DNA from: Hygrocybe punicea
Taxonomy: Eukaryota > Basidiomycota > Agaricomycetes > Agaricales > Hygrophoraceae
NCBI GenBank assembly: GCA_963556145.1
Contig: OY744462.1
Span: 3,720,001-3,784,000 of the forward strand
Direction: 5' to 3'
Length of the DNA: 64,000 nt
A program made the position numbers and the translations under genes. A model generated the notes under the pieces. The model was not told the DNA's origin. It saw only the letters and a list, made by a program, of their open reading frames with translations, and ran no database searches. Positions 32,101 through 42,727 of this stretch are shown in pieces; within the stretch, counting starts at the first letter, position 1, and each line of letters starts with the position of its first letter.

Positions 32101-33445
32101 CTGCGTGAGCAGACTGAGACTGGGGCACAATGACTTTGCCATCCAAGTACCCGACGTTGTGAATGTCAACAGTGGCAGTAAAACGAAGTTGGTTCTGCTG
32201 ATGGAACAGAACCCTGTCATCCTCAATGGCTATTTTGAAGCCTTTCTGACGTGTGAGGTGAAACAGAGAGAGTAGATTACTGCCAAGATCAGGTACATGA
32301 AGGATGTCATGGAATACAACAGGATACAGGGGTATACTCCTAGCGACTGGTTGAAACTCAACAGATCCCATCCCAGCCGAGTAGATGATTGAATCATTGG
32401 CAAGGCGAATTGGGACAATGTGAGGGGAATAGGAGCGAAACCAGTGTCGGTGGGGTGTCATATGTGATGTGGCACCTGTATCCAGGTTCCAGTCAGTGCA
32501 TGCTCGAGATTGCAGCCAATTGCTGTGGTGAGAAGGAGGAAGATAACTTGCATTGCCTGCAAACTCAACAACAGCAATATTGCTGGCTTGCACAGGAGCG
32601 CTCTCAGGAATGTCTTGGGAGGCCTCCTTTGCATTTTGTCTGCGCTTCCAAGCCTGTTGGTTTCCCTGACCCTGCTTGTTGCCACCCTGCTTTTTGGCCT
32701 CAGCTGAGGCTTTCTGCTTGATTGAGCAGTCCCTCTCAACATGGCCTTCTTTTCCACAGAAATAGCAGGTGACTTTTGAAGCGAATGAAGCAAGGTGGGA
32801 TGAAGTACCAAGGGTGCGCGCAAGACGTTGGCTTTCTTTGTTTTGGAATGCGGATTTGAGTTTGTCGAGGTCAAGAGTGTCGAGGAGGAGTAGCGATGAG
32901 GCAAAGTTATCGAATTCGGAGGGGAGAGCGAGGATGAGACTCATGGAAAGGAGTTCTTTGTCGAGGTCGTCAAGGGTGAATCCAGGTGGACGCAGGGCTT
33001 GAATGTCCTGCATGGCCTTGTCAGCACGAGCCATGAGCTCAGTGAGCGTCTCGTTGTCATCCTTGCGAGTGCTGAATAGGATTTTGTAGGCGTTGAAACG
33101 AGCGCCTGGCCGTTTTTGGAGGTGGACTGCCTCCAAGGCCTTCCACATCGCAACAGGATTCCCCTTTGAGGCTTTTACGTGCACTTTCTGGTTGTCCTCC
33201 AGTGCAAGCCAAATCTCCCCACTAGCTTTTGCAGCTTTCCTCTTCCACTCAGCAAGCTCTTTCTTCTCAGCAGCAGTAGGATGTGCAGCATCAGCTGGCA
33301 CAGGCTGGGGTGTAGAACCATCAACGTATTCCCAAAGCTCCTTGGTGGCTAGATAAGCCTCCATGTTGTCAGACCACTGACCCCAATTGGAGCTGGAGAG
33401 AGCGGGGAATGTACGTTTAGTGTCAGAAGACATGATGGTGCTCAA
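29106..33445 (-). pseudogene. Copia gag-pol polyprotein, broken between integrase and reverse transcriptase
   Basis: From ATG 33445. The Gag core is followed by zinc knuckle CYFCGKEGHVERDC (about residue 230), aspartic protease DTGATSHM (about 325), the GAG-pre-integrase segment LWHRRCSHLN, and integrase with Asp in HMDLKGP, Asp in STRDDKGGEY and Glu in NGVAERANR. A Pro-rich linker follows. In the second frame (30467-29106) are reverse transcriptase (FIDDM in place of the usual YxDD) and RNase H (TDADHGG, STTEAEYVA). Order PR-IN-RT-RH defines Ty1/copia. Around 30465 the reading passes from IEND straight to VAQGYSQ in another frame; a stretch of about 100 bp that family members normally have is gone. 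The element is therefore inactive on its own. Confidence 0.9.
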
Positions 33446-34178
33446 TATACGACTCTAGTTAGATGTGGGGGGTGTGGTAGGAAGTGAAGCTGGAAACAGT
33501 CTCCTTAAAGCAGAGAGATTACCAGTCTGTTCTCAATCAGACGAAATCGGCTCAGGACAGCAGTAGTTGAAAATGGAGAGTCTTCAGAGCAAAATCTGAA
33601 GGGGAGGCAACTGAATACCCGCCAGCCCAATCTCCCTACATGCTGTATCACAATGAGAGGTGCAGAGGCAACTGGGGTAACACTCCAGAGGAGGCCCAGG
33701 GAAGTAGCACTTCACTATGACTTGGCCTTGTTCTAGTCCTTTCTCAACAGACCAATAACCACTCCCAACAGGTAGAACTGTCAGAAAAGATGGATGCACA
33801 CCCCACACACCTATTTGAGACGAAATCAAGCCTAACCCAAGCCCAAAAAGCGGCCTACAATGACCTCACACAACCACAGTAGCCCAAAACCCAAATAGAC
33901 TCAGAAATAGCAATAAACTGTTCTGAAGTTACTAACACTGGCAAAGTAGATCGACTCCGGACGACGAAGCGCTAAGACAAGGACGTTCTACTGTTGCTAG
34001 GGCAAAGTATACGTGCCGAAGCGAGTGCTGACAACGATTCGAGTTGGTCTGATGGGTAGTTGTCGAAAACAGGGGTTGATCTCGGGAACGGCGAAGTTTT
34101 AGCGTACGATAGTTGTTCCCAATCGATTCGGCGTAGTAACAAACGGTTTGGGCAAAGAGGGGGCGGTTATTCGTTAAG
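33446..34178 (-). other. Copia leader between primer site and gag
   Basis: About 730 bp of unique leader with no supported gene; a minus-strand frame at 33829-33584 (81 codons) has no recognisable content. Packaging and dimerisation signals would be expected here, but I see none I can name. Confidence 0.5.
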
Positions 34179-34200
34179 CTAGAGCGCAGGGCTCATAACC
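34179..34200 (-). other. Primer-binding site matching an internal tRNA-Met segment
   Basis: Directly beside the LTR the plus strand reads AGAGCGCAGGGCTCATAACC, the D-arm/anticodon-arm region of a tRNA-Met with anticodon CAT. The minus-strand transcript would pair with it. Priming from an internal tRNA fragment, and not from the 3' CCA end, is known for Drosophila copia and yeast Ty5 (half-tRNA primer). Confidence 0.75.
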
Positions 34201-34368
34201 TATTAAAATAAACTGGTAGGAGGTCACTGTGAATACTGAGGATACACAGTGAGCTCCCCACCAGGTTTGACCGCTTTGGGACAAACAGGTACAAACAATC
34301 AGCCACAATCTTCGAAATCTACTAAGTCCATACTCTCTTATGGTAGAGTGGCTCATCACAACCTAACA
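34201..34368 (-). repeat. Right (5') copia LTR, intact, 168 bp
   Basis: Minus strand TGTTAGGTTGTGATGAGCC ... TTTATTTTAATA. Flanked outside by CACTC (34369-34373), the duplicate of 5227-5231, and inside by the primer site. Short for a copia LTR but complete. Confidence 0.9.
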
Positions 34369-34470
34369 CACTCATGGACATTGAGACCAGTCATACACTT
34401 GAGTTGGAGACTGACAAAGGCATCAAGTTATTGAGGTTGAAAGGAATTGTTTATCATGACGAATATCATT
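34369..34470 (+). pseudogene. Helitron H1 USP-like domain, middle (part 4)
   Basis: Frame resumes after the copia duplication with MDIETSHTLELE, then KGIVYHDEYHF, aligning with the LRGIVYAGGYHF region of the copy at 43215-50584. Interrupted by A4 within the Phe codon of the His box. Confidence 0.85.
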
Positions 34471-35650
34471 TTACGAGTTCTTTTGATTTATTAAAAGACT
34501 CGTTCTTTATCAGACCTGGTTCAGTGAGGGTTCGTAATTAATTAATTAATTAATTAATTGATTAATTAATTAATGAAGTTGATCGTATGTAGGGGACTTT
34601 TTTTGTGGGCAAAAGATATGATTCTAATTGTTATACTGAAAAATAACATGTGGTCCAAGCCATGTGTGGACAAGCTTACATAAGCATCCAAATATGGGTT
34701 GCCTCAGAAAAGACACATTACCTTCAAATTATATTCAAAATATTCATACTGACTTCAATTCTTATCGGAATCAGCTGAAAATTGAACTGCTGACTAATAT
34801 AACCATTTCAGGCAAGGTGTGACAGTCACATGTGACCAATCTAACCATATAAGGCAATTTCTGATATTGTATAGCAAATTTTTTACTGATCGCAATAGTG
34901 ACAGTCACATGTGACCAGTCTAACCATATAAGGCAATTTTACACTATATATGCTAAATTTTGAGCTGATTACAGGAGTCATAGTCACATGTGACTACTAT
35001 TACTATATATGGAAATATCAGCCATATAAACAGAAATGAGCTTAACTCAGATAATATACTGATATTTTTACTTAAAACATATAATTCAATGTCATATTGC
35101 TGTATATATACATTATCCTATATGCTAATTATATATTTCAAGCAAAATTACAATGTTCATAATAATCATACAAACAAAAGTTCAATAAAAGAAGAAAGAC
35201 TTTGTTCATGCCATATGTAACATTAGCCCAATCACCAAGCACAGCTGTTTTCATGTTGTCATCTGTTGTACAGCATAGAAGGTCCTGGAGAAGGTAAGTC
35301 AATTATTATCATAATGTTTAGGAGGCAGTTATATTTGACAGTTGACCTATTGCTTCCTTGACATTTCTTTTATGGCTGAGAATATTATATAATGATACAG
35401 CACAGAAGACATGACAGTAAGAGAGGAGGTTGATGAACACTCAAGACACTCTATGTAGTTTATTTTTTCTACTTTTCATGTTCTGAGGTGAGAGATGGGC
35501 TTATTAGAACAATTGGCAGTATACAACATATGATATATATCTTATACCATATGTAACATGCTTTATGCAATTGTTTATTTCGTCATGGAAGTGGAGAGGG
35601 GAAAAAAAGAACTCGTTCATGCCATGCGCAGCACTGGCCCACTAAACAAG
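34471..35650 (+). mobile_element. Non-autonomous Helitron-like element A4 (1180 bp)
   Basis: TTACGAGTTC...CCCACTAAACAAG. Removal rebuilds YHFTSRIIS in H1. Internal plan as in A1: TTAA repeats, iterons (about 34823-34994), AT-rich middle, conserved ~40-bp 3' end. Same orientation as H1. Confidence 0.9.
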
Positions 35651-35800
35651 TCACCAGTAGAATCATAAGTGCAGACAAGAAGGTTTGGTTTCATGATGGT
35701 ATGAAATACTTGTTCATATGATGGTATGCTTGATAAATTATCTGATGCTGATGTTAGACAATGCAGAGACAAGTATCTTGTGCTGGCAATATATGCTTAA
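35651..35800 (+). pseudogene. Helitron H1 USP-like domain, C-terminus (part 5)
   Basis: Reads SRIISADKKVWFHDGM, then after a short disturbed stretch with a frame change at about 35705-35725 reads RQCRDKYLVLAIYA and stops at 35798-35800. This matches the ILVLAVYARNQ end of the copy at 43215-50584. The frame change adds to the decay of H1. Confidence 0.8.
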
Positions 35801-36048
35801 AGTCATGTGTGGGTGGGTGGGTGGCCAAAATTTTGTCACATTGTGTATGAGATGTAAAGTCAAAAGTTGTTAGGCTCAGCGAGTCTACATTAATAACTTT
35901 TGCACCAGAATAATGGGTGGGTTTGGTGGGCTTAGTCTTGCTCCATATGATTTATGAGGTGGCAGTGAATCAATTCAGGGCAAAGATTGGAACTTTGGGA
36001 AGAACTCAACTCGTTCATGCCATGCGAAGCACTGGCCCTCTAAACAAG
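35801..36048 (+). other. H1 3' untranslated region and 3' terminus
   Basis: About 250 bp with a GTGGGTGGGTGG run at 35809-35821. It ends in GAACTCAACTCGTTCATGCC, a hairpin and CCCTCTAAACAAG at 36048. The variant CCCTCT, in place of CCCACT, is shared with the 17002 terminus. Confidence 0.75.
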
Positions 36049-38429
36049 TATTGTCCTGATACACCCCAGGATAGAACATAAATATCGTCTTATTGTCTTA
36101 TTAATTTGTCCCAAGACTGGGCATTATACTACTGTTATCATACACCCCAGGATATGATGCTTTTTTATCAATCTGTTTATGCACCGCAGAACCTGCATTC
36201 AAGGACACAAATATCTCCTTATCATCTTGCTCATGTGTTCCAACACAGGCTACTTGATTATCAACCTGATGCACTCCAGGATATGGTGTTTTTCTATCAT
36301 TCTATTGATGCACTACAGAAATTGATTTCAAGGACACAGACAATATATAATTATTTTGTTCATCATGTGCCCCAAAAGAGAGTATTAAACAATAGTGGAG
36401 ATTACCATTCTTCTCATATCATCTCACATATAACAGAAGAAACAGTACAATGTCTTCCCAACATAGATCACCTTGGTTCACACCATTGGATTTCAAAGTC
36501 CCACAAAGAACTACCGTTTATTATTGAATTCTATGTACGACTTCTTTTATATGTCAATGCATCCATGCATAACTTATTATTTGTATATGAAATACTTCTC
36601 AGGAAGTGTCAAAGAATACATCTAAAGCCGCTACAAAACATGTATGCTGCACATGACTTTGCAGTATATATACAAAAATATCAAACATTAATGATATATA
36701 GTTTAATTTTTATCTTTCAAGTATTTCTGGTATATTTATTATTCACAATATTTTATGGGTCTTAATTTCATATGTGCCACTGCTTTGAAACATCTGCATC
36801 AGATAATAAATATTGCTCTAATGATGATACCAAGGAGAACAATACAAATACGCACAATATTGTTGGTAGTGGATCAAAGTTGTTCATATTTAATGAGCTG
36901 TCTCCTTATTTATCAAATTCCATAAGATATTCTACTAATGTGAAATTCAAATTCAGAGAATATATAAAACAATCAGATACAAGAAGTGATATGTTAAATA
37001 CATTAACATGTTTTGTCCCATGAAATATGTTATTACCACAATTGACAACAGAGCAACTAAAGTCCATTGCAGGAGCTCATAATATTGTCACATATGCTAG
37101 ATCTCATAAGACAGATATTCAAACTTCAATCAAGAGCCATATATGTGTGAATTGTGCTCAATATCTATCTGTATTTGATGTCATAGATATTGAAGTTTTA
37201 CATAAGGAATCAAAGGCATCTAATGCAAGAGCAGTGAAACGATATCAAAGCCAAAATATAGAATACAAAGTAAAAGATTTGCAATCAGTAACAAGATATC
37301 AACAAACAAAAGGTGTAGAATATAAATTAAATCATGCTAAGTCAGAATAAAAATACAAAATTAAAATTAAAAACATGTTTCCACCTACCTCTCACAGCTG
37401 CTCTACAACATACAATTATAGCTAACGCATGTCAAGATATGTCACTGATCAGGTATCAGAATCAGGATGTGCTATATGTGGTCAATTGACTCCAATTAAA
37501 TATTTATTAAAACTCTCGAATGTCAACATAGACTTGAAAATATTGATAAACCCAGGTGTGACACAAAAAGAGCGATTGACTGCTGAAGATCCTATTAAAG
37601 GCTTGGATGGCCCTGTCTTAATTAAACAGCTGCACAATATATGCACAAGTTGCCATAAATCTTTGACAAAAAACAAAGTCCCATTGTTGTCGTTAGCAAA
37701 TGGAAAATGGTTAGGAGATGTTCCAGTACAGTTGATGGATTTATCATTTGCAGAACAGTTGCTGGTTGCAAGAGTATGACACAATTGTTGCATTGTAAGA
37801 GTGTCTTCAGGGATGCATAAAATGCGAGCAAATGCAATCACTTTTGCTAATCCTATTCCTAAAGTATATGATATTCTATCTTCACCCATTGAAGACTTGG
37901 ATGAAGTTCTGGCATTTATTTATACAGGGCCATGTAAGCCCACTAAATCAGACTTTGAGAGAACACCTCTTCTTGTAAGAAGAAACAAGGTTAAAGCAGC
38001 ATTGGAATGGTTGAAGTTGAATCATTGTGATTATTATGATCTCGAGATATCACAACGAAATCTTGATCAGTATCCAGAAAATGGTGCTCCAGTTGTTGTA
38101 GATTATCATCAATCATTTACAAATAAAAATCCAGAGTCGACAGCTATCAATGACATTGAAGAAGAAGATGGTGTTGAATCAGGCAAATGTCCATTTGTTG
38201 TTCATGGTTTGACAGGTGAAGAATATTCCAACAAAAGTGCCAAAGCTCTCAAGGCCATTGCATTAAAGCATTTGACTTCAAATGAAAAAGTTCTAGCCAT
38301 AGGTCATGCAGCACATCCCAAATCTATTTACGGTAATCCACAGTTATTTTCTCAAATGATGCCCTAGTTGTTTCCATATGGACTTGGTGGAATTGGCAAT
38401 GCCTATCAGCAGGGAGAATTATCAGATAT
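36049..38429 (+). pseudogene. Helitron H-D transposase remnant, decayed by nonsense codons
   Basis: One reading frame carries the whole region: 26-residue repeats (QDMVFFYHSIDALQ type), a hydrophobic segment (IYSLIFIFQVFLVYLLF), SAP-like LTTEQLKSIAGAHN, Cys pairs (CVNC, CAICGQL, CTSCHKSL), DUF6570 and the start of Helitron_like_N (HGLTGEEYSNKSAK). Stops occur at 36763 (TAA), 37021 (TGA), 37348 (TAA), 37423 (TAA), 37777 (TGA, where others have Arg in RVRHN) and 38365 (TAG, where others have Trp), without any frameshift. Closest to H-E (43215-50584) in sequence. Cut on the left by H1 and on the right by H-F; it contains the segment missing from H-E. Confidence 0.85.
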
Positions 38430-40450
38430 TTACGAGTTCTTTTAATTTATTAAAAGACTCGTTCTTTATCAGACCTGGTTCAGTGAGGCTTCGTAATTAA
38501 CTAATTAATTAATGTTCGTGCATCGCCTATAGAGAAATGTTTTCTGCACAAGAGATATGATTTTACTTCTGATACCAGAAAATCAGTTACAGTGGAGGCC
38601 ATGTTTGGACAAGCTTACATAAGAATCCAAACATGGGTTGTCTCTGCAAAGACAAACTACTGTCTAATTATATTTAAAATATTCATATCATCTTCAATTC
38701 CTATCAGAATCGGCTGAAAATTGAACTGCTGACTAATACAACCATTTCGAGTCAGATGTGATGGTCACATATGACTACTCTAACCATATATGGTAATTTC
38801 TAACATTGCATACCAAATTTTGTGCTGATCATAATAGTGCCTGTCACATGTGACAGGTCTAACCATATAAGGTAATTTTACATATTGTATGCTGAATTGA
38901 ATTCTGATCATGATACTTATTGTTGTACATAATAGATCATATTATATCACATCATAATACATATTTCATCATATATTTGAGTCTATATGATGGATTTGAG
39001 CTATTATAAATATATACAAATAGATGTAAATAAAGACAAATAAAATGTTTATTTGCTGATATCATCAGTAGACATTTGTGAGTGATCTTGCAACTTGGTC
39101 TTATGACAAACAAATACAAATAAACAAACCCAATATGGTTAGATTACTTTGTATTTCAATTTTGGTTTTGGTCAATTTTCTTATGTAATCATTAGTCAGA
39201 TCACCATTTGAACCCAGACTTTGAACCTTATTGCACTTTTGCCTCTTGAACCTGAACCATCACCTTCCTCATTTGGTGCATTAAGTCTGCATTTTTTGAC
39301 CTTTTTGGCTCGTTTAAGCTCAGTTTTTCATATTCAGACTCCGAAAAAATGTTTTCTGGATCAGGTGATGTGTCCGGACCATTCAGGGTCCAATGCTGAC
39401 ATAAGCTTTCCTTTTTTGACATAAAACTGATAAAAGTCAAAAATTCTTCGGATTTTTATGCTTTTTATTTCTTGTGGCTCTTTTTTATTTCCTGGACTAC
39501 TGGTAATGTCTTCAATTTGTATATCTTGTTGTTTGTTAACATAATTTATCATTTTACAGCCTATCTCCCTTTCAATTTTCAAAGTATGTATAAATTTCAT
39601 GTTTTTTCACATTTTTTGCTTGTTTGAGCTCAGTTTGCCATATTCAGACTCCGAAAATAAGCGGTCTGGATCAGGTGATGTGCCCAGACCATTAAGGGTC
39701 TAATGCTGACATAATATTTCCATTTATAGACAAAAAAGTCGAAAATTCTTTGGTTTTATGTGCTTTTTCTTTTCTCTGGCTCTGTTTTGTCTCTTGGACC
39801 ACTAGTAATGTCTTTCATTGGTGTAAACTATTATTGCTTGACATAATCTATCATTTAACAGCCAATCTCCCTGCCAACATTCAAAGTATGTCACTGTATG
39901 TGGAAATTTTGCATTTTTTCAACTTTTTAGATAGTATAAGCTCATTTCTTAACCTACAGGTTTACAGTGGATCTTTTCTGGCTCAGGTATGAATCTCTTA
40001 CCATCTCTGATCAAATGTTGACATATTATATGTATGTATAGTCTTAAAATATCAAATTTTGTGGATTTTTTCGATTTTGACTAGTCTATATGCTGGAATT
40101 TGTATTGGTATGTTGTTTATTCATCTTCTCCAGATATATTTGAAATATCCATATTATCATCCAGCTTTTATTCTCAAAAAAACTATAAACCTGTTCACAA
40201 ACATGTTAAAAATGTCATCCATGTCACAATGTCTTATGATTTTAATCATTGCAATGTCTTGGGCACAATGTGCTGTCATTGGGATTGGCCTTGTGCCTCC
40301 TGAAAATGTCATACAAAATGTCCATGTCACACCAACTGTTTCTGTTATACCAAATGTCATGCAATGTCCACTTACTTTGAATTTTTACAAAGAAAATCTG
40401 ACAAAGTATCAAAATTCCACTTATTTACCAAGTTTAGTTCCTGTTCATCA
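38430..40450 (+). mobile_element. Helitron H-F (family A), 5' portion
   Basis: Family A 5' end at 38430 inside H-D after GELSDI. TTAA repeats are short here. Iteron-like sites lie near 38764 and 38846. The leader holds two to three ~300-bp repeats at 39230-39960, then the ORF start. Truncated at 40451 by a family B 5' end. I found no continuation of H-D (expected ...AGACACAAAAG) or H-F elsewhere in the window. Confidence 0.8.
40059..40450 (+). pseudogene. Helitron H-F transposase N-terminus
   Basis: About 130 codons closely similar to the N-terminus of H-C: MWIFSILTSLYAGICIGMLF, then SMSQCLMILIIAMSWAQCAV, then TYLPSLVPVH. Two hydrophobic segments are visible, and Val/Pro/Cys-rich short repeats. 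The frame is open until the family B terminus at 40451. Confidence 0.8.
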
Positions 40451-41089
40451 TTACGAGTTCTTCCATTTATGGAAAACTCGTTCTTATACACCAGGTTTCC
40501 AGTCTGTTTGGTGATTCATTCATTTATTCATCTCAGGGACTGAGCGAAAATTGTGTCCCAATATGGCAACTGAGTTCAAAATCCCATTTGACTGGTTTCA
40601 TTCCAGAATTCAGAGCCTCTATTGACTTACACACTGCATAGACTGTCACCAGATTTGACAAGGAGGATGTCATGGGGACTGTCCTGCTGGAAACAAATTA
40701 TGTAGGGGATCTGGTATGTTTTGGACTCCTTGTGAGCTATCTTTTACCAAGGAAATAAGTATAGATACAATAACTCATATTATACTGCAAATAAAAATGT
40801 GATAATTTCCAAGTATATTCTACTGGATGTATGCTACACTTTTGTCCACTGGAGGCAGTTGTAAAATGTGATATCTGAGTCTCTAGAATGCAAACAAAGA
40901 AGGGTGGTCCGGAGTTGCGGCTGAAATTCGAGTGGAGTCTGAAATGCACAGGGAGAGCTTTCGAGCTCAGTTAAGTGCAAAACCTGCGGCGCAACAGCAA
41001 GATTGTCGGGCGGTGGTGTAGACCAAGGTAAGTAGGTAGTTTGTTTTCTTTGGTCTGGTATTGATGTCTGCACCCCCCACACCTCATCT

Positions 41090-41570
41090 GTGCTGAAAAT
41101 GAGAGGTTGGGGGGTCTCAGGACCGCACGCTCCCATCATTTGCCCAACCACCGCCCCTCCTTTGGTCCACCACCAGGACAGCCCGTACCGCCGCGTTTTC
41201 AACCTCCCCCGTCTAGGCTACACCCCCCACGCTCTGTTTCCATTGAAAACCAGTAGTTGGGGGGTCTCAAGCCCTCGCGATCTGGCTGACTGCCCAACCA
41301 CCACCACCCCCGTTTTCAACCACCAGGACGTCCCATCCCGCCACGTTTTCGTCTACCCCTGGCCTGTCTACAGCCCCTGCACATTGTTCATGCTGGAAAC
41401 GAGCGGTCGGGGGATGTCAGGACCTTGCAATCCGGCTGTGTGCCCAACCACCGCCACCCTCCCTTTTTCAACCACCAGGACGCCCCACCCCATCCCGTTT
41501 TCGACCACCCCCGGCCAGTCTACACCCCCTGCACCTCGTTTGCATGGAAAACGAGGGGTTGGGCAACTCG
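41090..41570. repeat. GC-rich minisatellite, ~151-bp units (copy 2)
   Basis: About three units of the same repeat as 50935-53790, in the opposite orientation. GGTCTCAGG at about 41112 and GGTCTCAAG at about 41263 are 151 bp apart, and a third unit follows near 41413. Ends at AT-rich sequence near 41575. Confidence 0.8.
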
Positions 41571-41646
41571 TTTTTCAGGAATACATTCTTAATGGATTAA
41601 TTATCAATAAAATATTTATTAAATACATAAGTCCATATATGTAACT

Positions 41647-41703
41647 GAAAGTGACAAGCAAGAGATCGCCTCAATGCCCGAGGTGATTTTGCTAGTCACT
41701 TTC
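41647..41703. repeat. Imperfect 24-26 bp inverted repeat
   Basis: GAAAGTGACAAGCAAGAGATCG pairs with the reverse complement of GCTAGTCACTTTC and neighbouring bases around the loop AATGCCC. A partial counterpart with the same core (ATCGCCTC loop GAGGCGAT) lies at 53900-53922, at the same edge of the other array. Confidence 0.65.
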
Positions 41704-41795
41704 TGCTTATTCAGCAGCTAGTAACTTCAATAGTCCCACCATGATGCAATACAGTGAGTTATTCATTTGTTTAATGCTGACTTATGTTCACACAG

Positions 41796-42683
41796 GCCCT
41801 CATCCAGTCCAGCACCCTGTTTCCGACCAGGACGATGACTTTGGGCGAGGGGAGTAACTGCACACAGAATCGGTGAGTTGCCCTGCCATTGAAATTTTTT
41901 TGTCTACCATCACTTGCAGAGGACTAACTGAGCCTCACACAGGCTTTAACTCATCCCGGCACCCCTTTCCAGACCGATGCGACAAGTTTGGCCAAGTGGA
42001 ATGGCTGGGAACGCCATTGGTGAGTTTCCACCCCCCCTTGTATTTTTTTTGTCCACTGTCACCTGGAGACCGCTAACTTAGACTCACACAGGCCTTAACC
42101 AACCCTGGCACCCCGTTCCCAATGGAAACATCAAGTTTGGCCAAGGGGAACAGCCGCAAATGGAAGTGGTGAGTTTCCACCCCCCCTAATATTCTTTTCG
42201 TGCACCGGCACCCGGAGACCACTAACTTAGACTCGAATAGGTCTTAACCCACCCCAGCACCCCGTTCCCAACGGAAACGACAAGTTTGGCTCAGGGGAAC
42301 GGCCAGGAACGCCATTGGTGAGTTTTCATCCCCCCCTTGTATTTTTTTGTCCACCGTCACCTGGAGACCGCTAACTTAGACTCACACAGGCCTTAACCAA
42401 CCCTGGCACCCCGTTCCCAACGGAAACATCAAGTTTGGCCAAGGGGAACGGCCGCAAATGGAAGTGGTGAGTTTCCACCCCTCCTAATATTCTTTTCGTG
42501 CACCAGCACCCAGAGACCACTAACTTAGACTCGAATAGGTCTTAACCCACCCCAGCACCCCGTTCCCAACGGAAACGACAAGTTTGGCTCAGGGAAACGG
42601 CCAGGAACGCCATTGGTGAGTTTCCACCTCCCCCTTGTATTTTTTTTGTCCACTGTCACCTGGAGACCGCTAACTTAGACTCA
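41796..42683. repeat. 149-bp tandem array with intron-like signals
   Basis: Six units start at 41796, 41943, 42092, 42241, 42390 and 42539; spacing is 147, then 149 throughout. Two variants alternate (GCCTTAACCAACCCTGG and GTCTTAACCCACCCC). Most units contain GTGAGTTT, a pyrimidine-rich stretch, CTAAC and CACAG or ATAG, resembling a 72-nt intron next to a 77-nt exon. Joining the 'exons' runs into TAA, so it is not coding now. The last unit is cut by the family B 3' end at 42684. Confidence 0.85.
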
Positions 42684-42727
42684 CTTGGGGAAGTGGGCCA
42701 TTGCAAGCGTGGCATGAACGAGTTCTT

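Larger units (their letters stand above)
5232..34368 (-). mobile_element. Ty1/copia LTR retrotransposon, left LTR split by a giant Helitron
   Basis: On the minus strand: 5' LTR 34368-34201, tRNA-like primer site, leader, gag-pol 33445-29106, polypurine tract 29097-29085, and 3' LTR 29084-29057 plus 5430-5232. The 5-bp duplication CACTC flanks it at 5227-5231 and 34369-34373; removing one copy with the element restores the H1 frame through ...LEYPLMDIE. LTR ends are TGTTAGG...TTTTAATA, so the 3' end is TA and not the usual CA. The two LTRs look nearly identical apart from an extra ~58 bp in the left one, which suggests recent insertion. The Helitron in its left LTR is younger still. Confidence 0.9.
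1..36048 (+). mobile_element. Helitron H1 (family A), 5' end outside the window, heavily interrupted
   Basis: This Helitron enters at the left edge and ends at 36048 with a family A 3' terminus (GGCCCTCTAAACAAG). Its coding sequence lies in five pieces: 3-2043, 3117-4992, 4993-5231, 34369-34470 and 35651-35800. They rejoin in frame when A1 (2044-3116), the copia element (5232-34368) and A4 (34471-35650) are removed. A further ~1.5 kb of helicase sequence is missing near 4990 relative to the fuller copy at 43215-50584. The 3' flank is a T followed by the minisatellite of another Helitron (H-D), so H1 itself landed in a Helitron. The joins are seen directly; insertion order is inferred from which sequence interrupts which. 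Confidence 0.85.
40451..42683 (+). mobile_element. Family B element copy 1, 5' portion
   Basis: Begins TTACGAGTTCTTCCATTTATGG; hairpin 40453-40481 (arms ACGAGTTCTTCCAT and ATGGAAAACTCGT). The leader to about 40960 is matched in reverse by 55400-54870. Then come a GC-rich minisatellite, an imperfect hairpin and a 149-bp array. The array is broken at 42683 by the 3' end of another family B element. No coding sequence remains. Confidence 0.75.

Noticed and set aside
34179..34200. A tRNA-Met gene fragment
   Set aside because: Only the D-arm/anticodon-arm stretch is present, exactly next to an LTR; a copia primer-binding site explains it.
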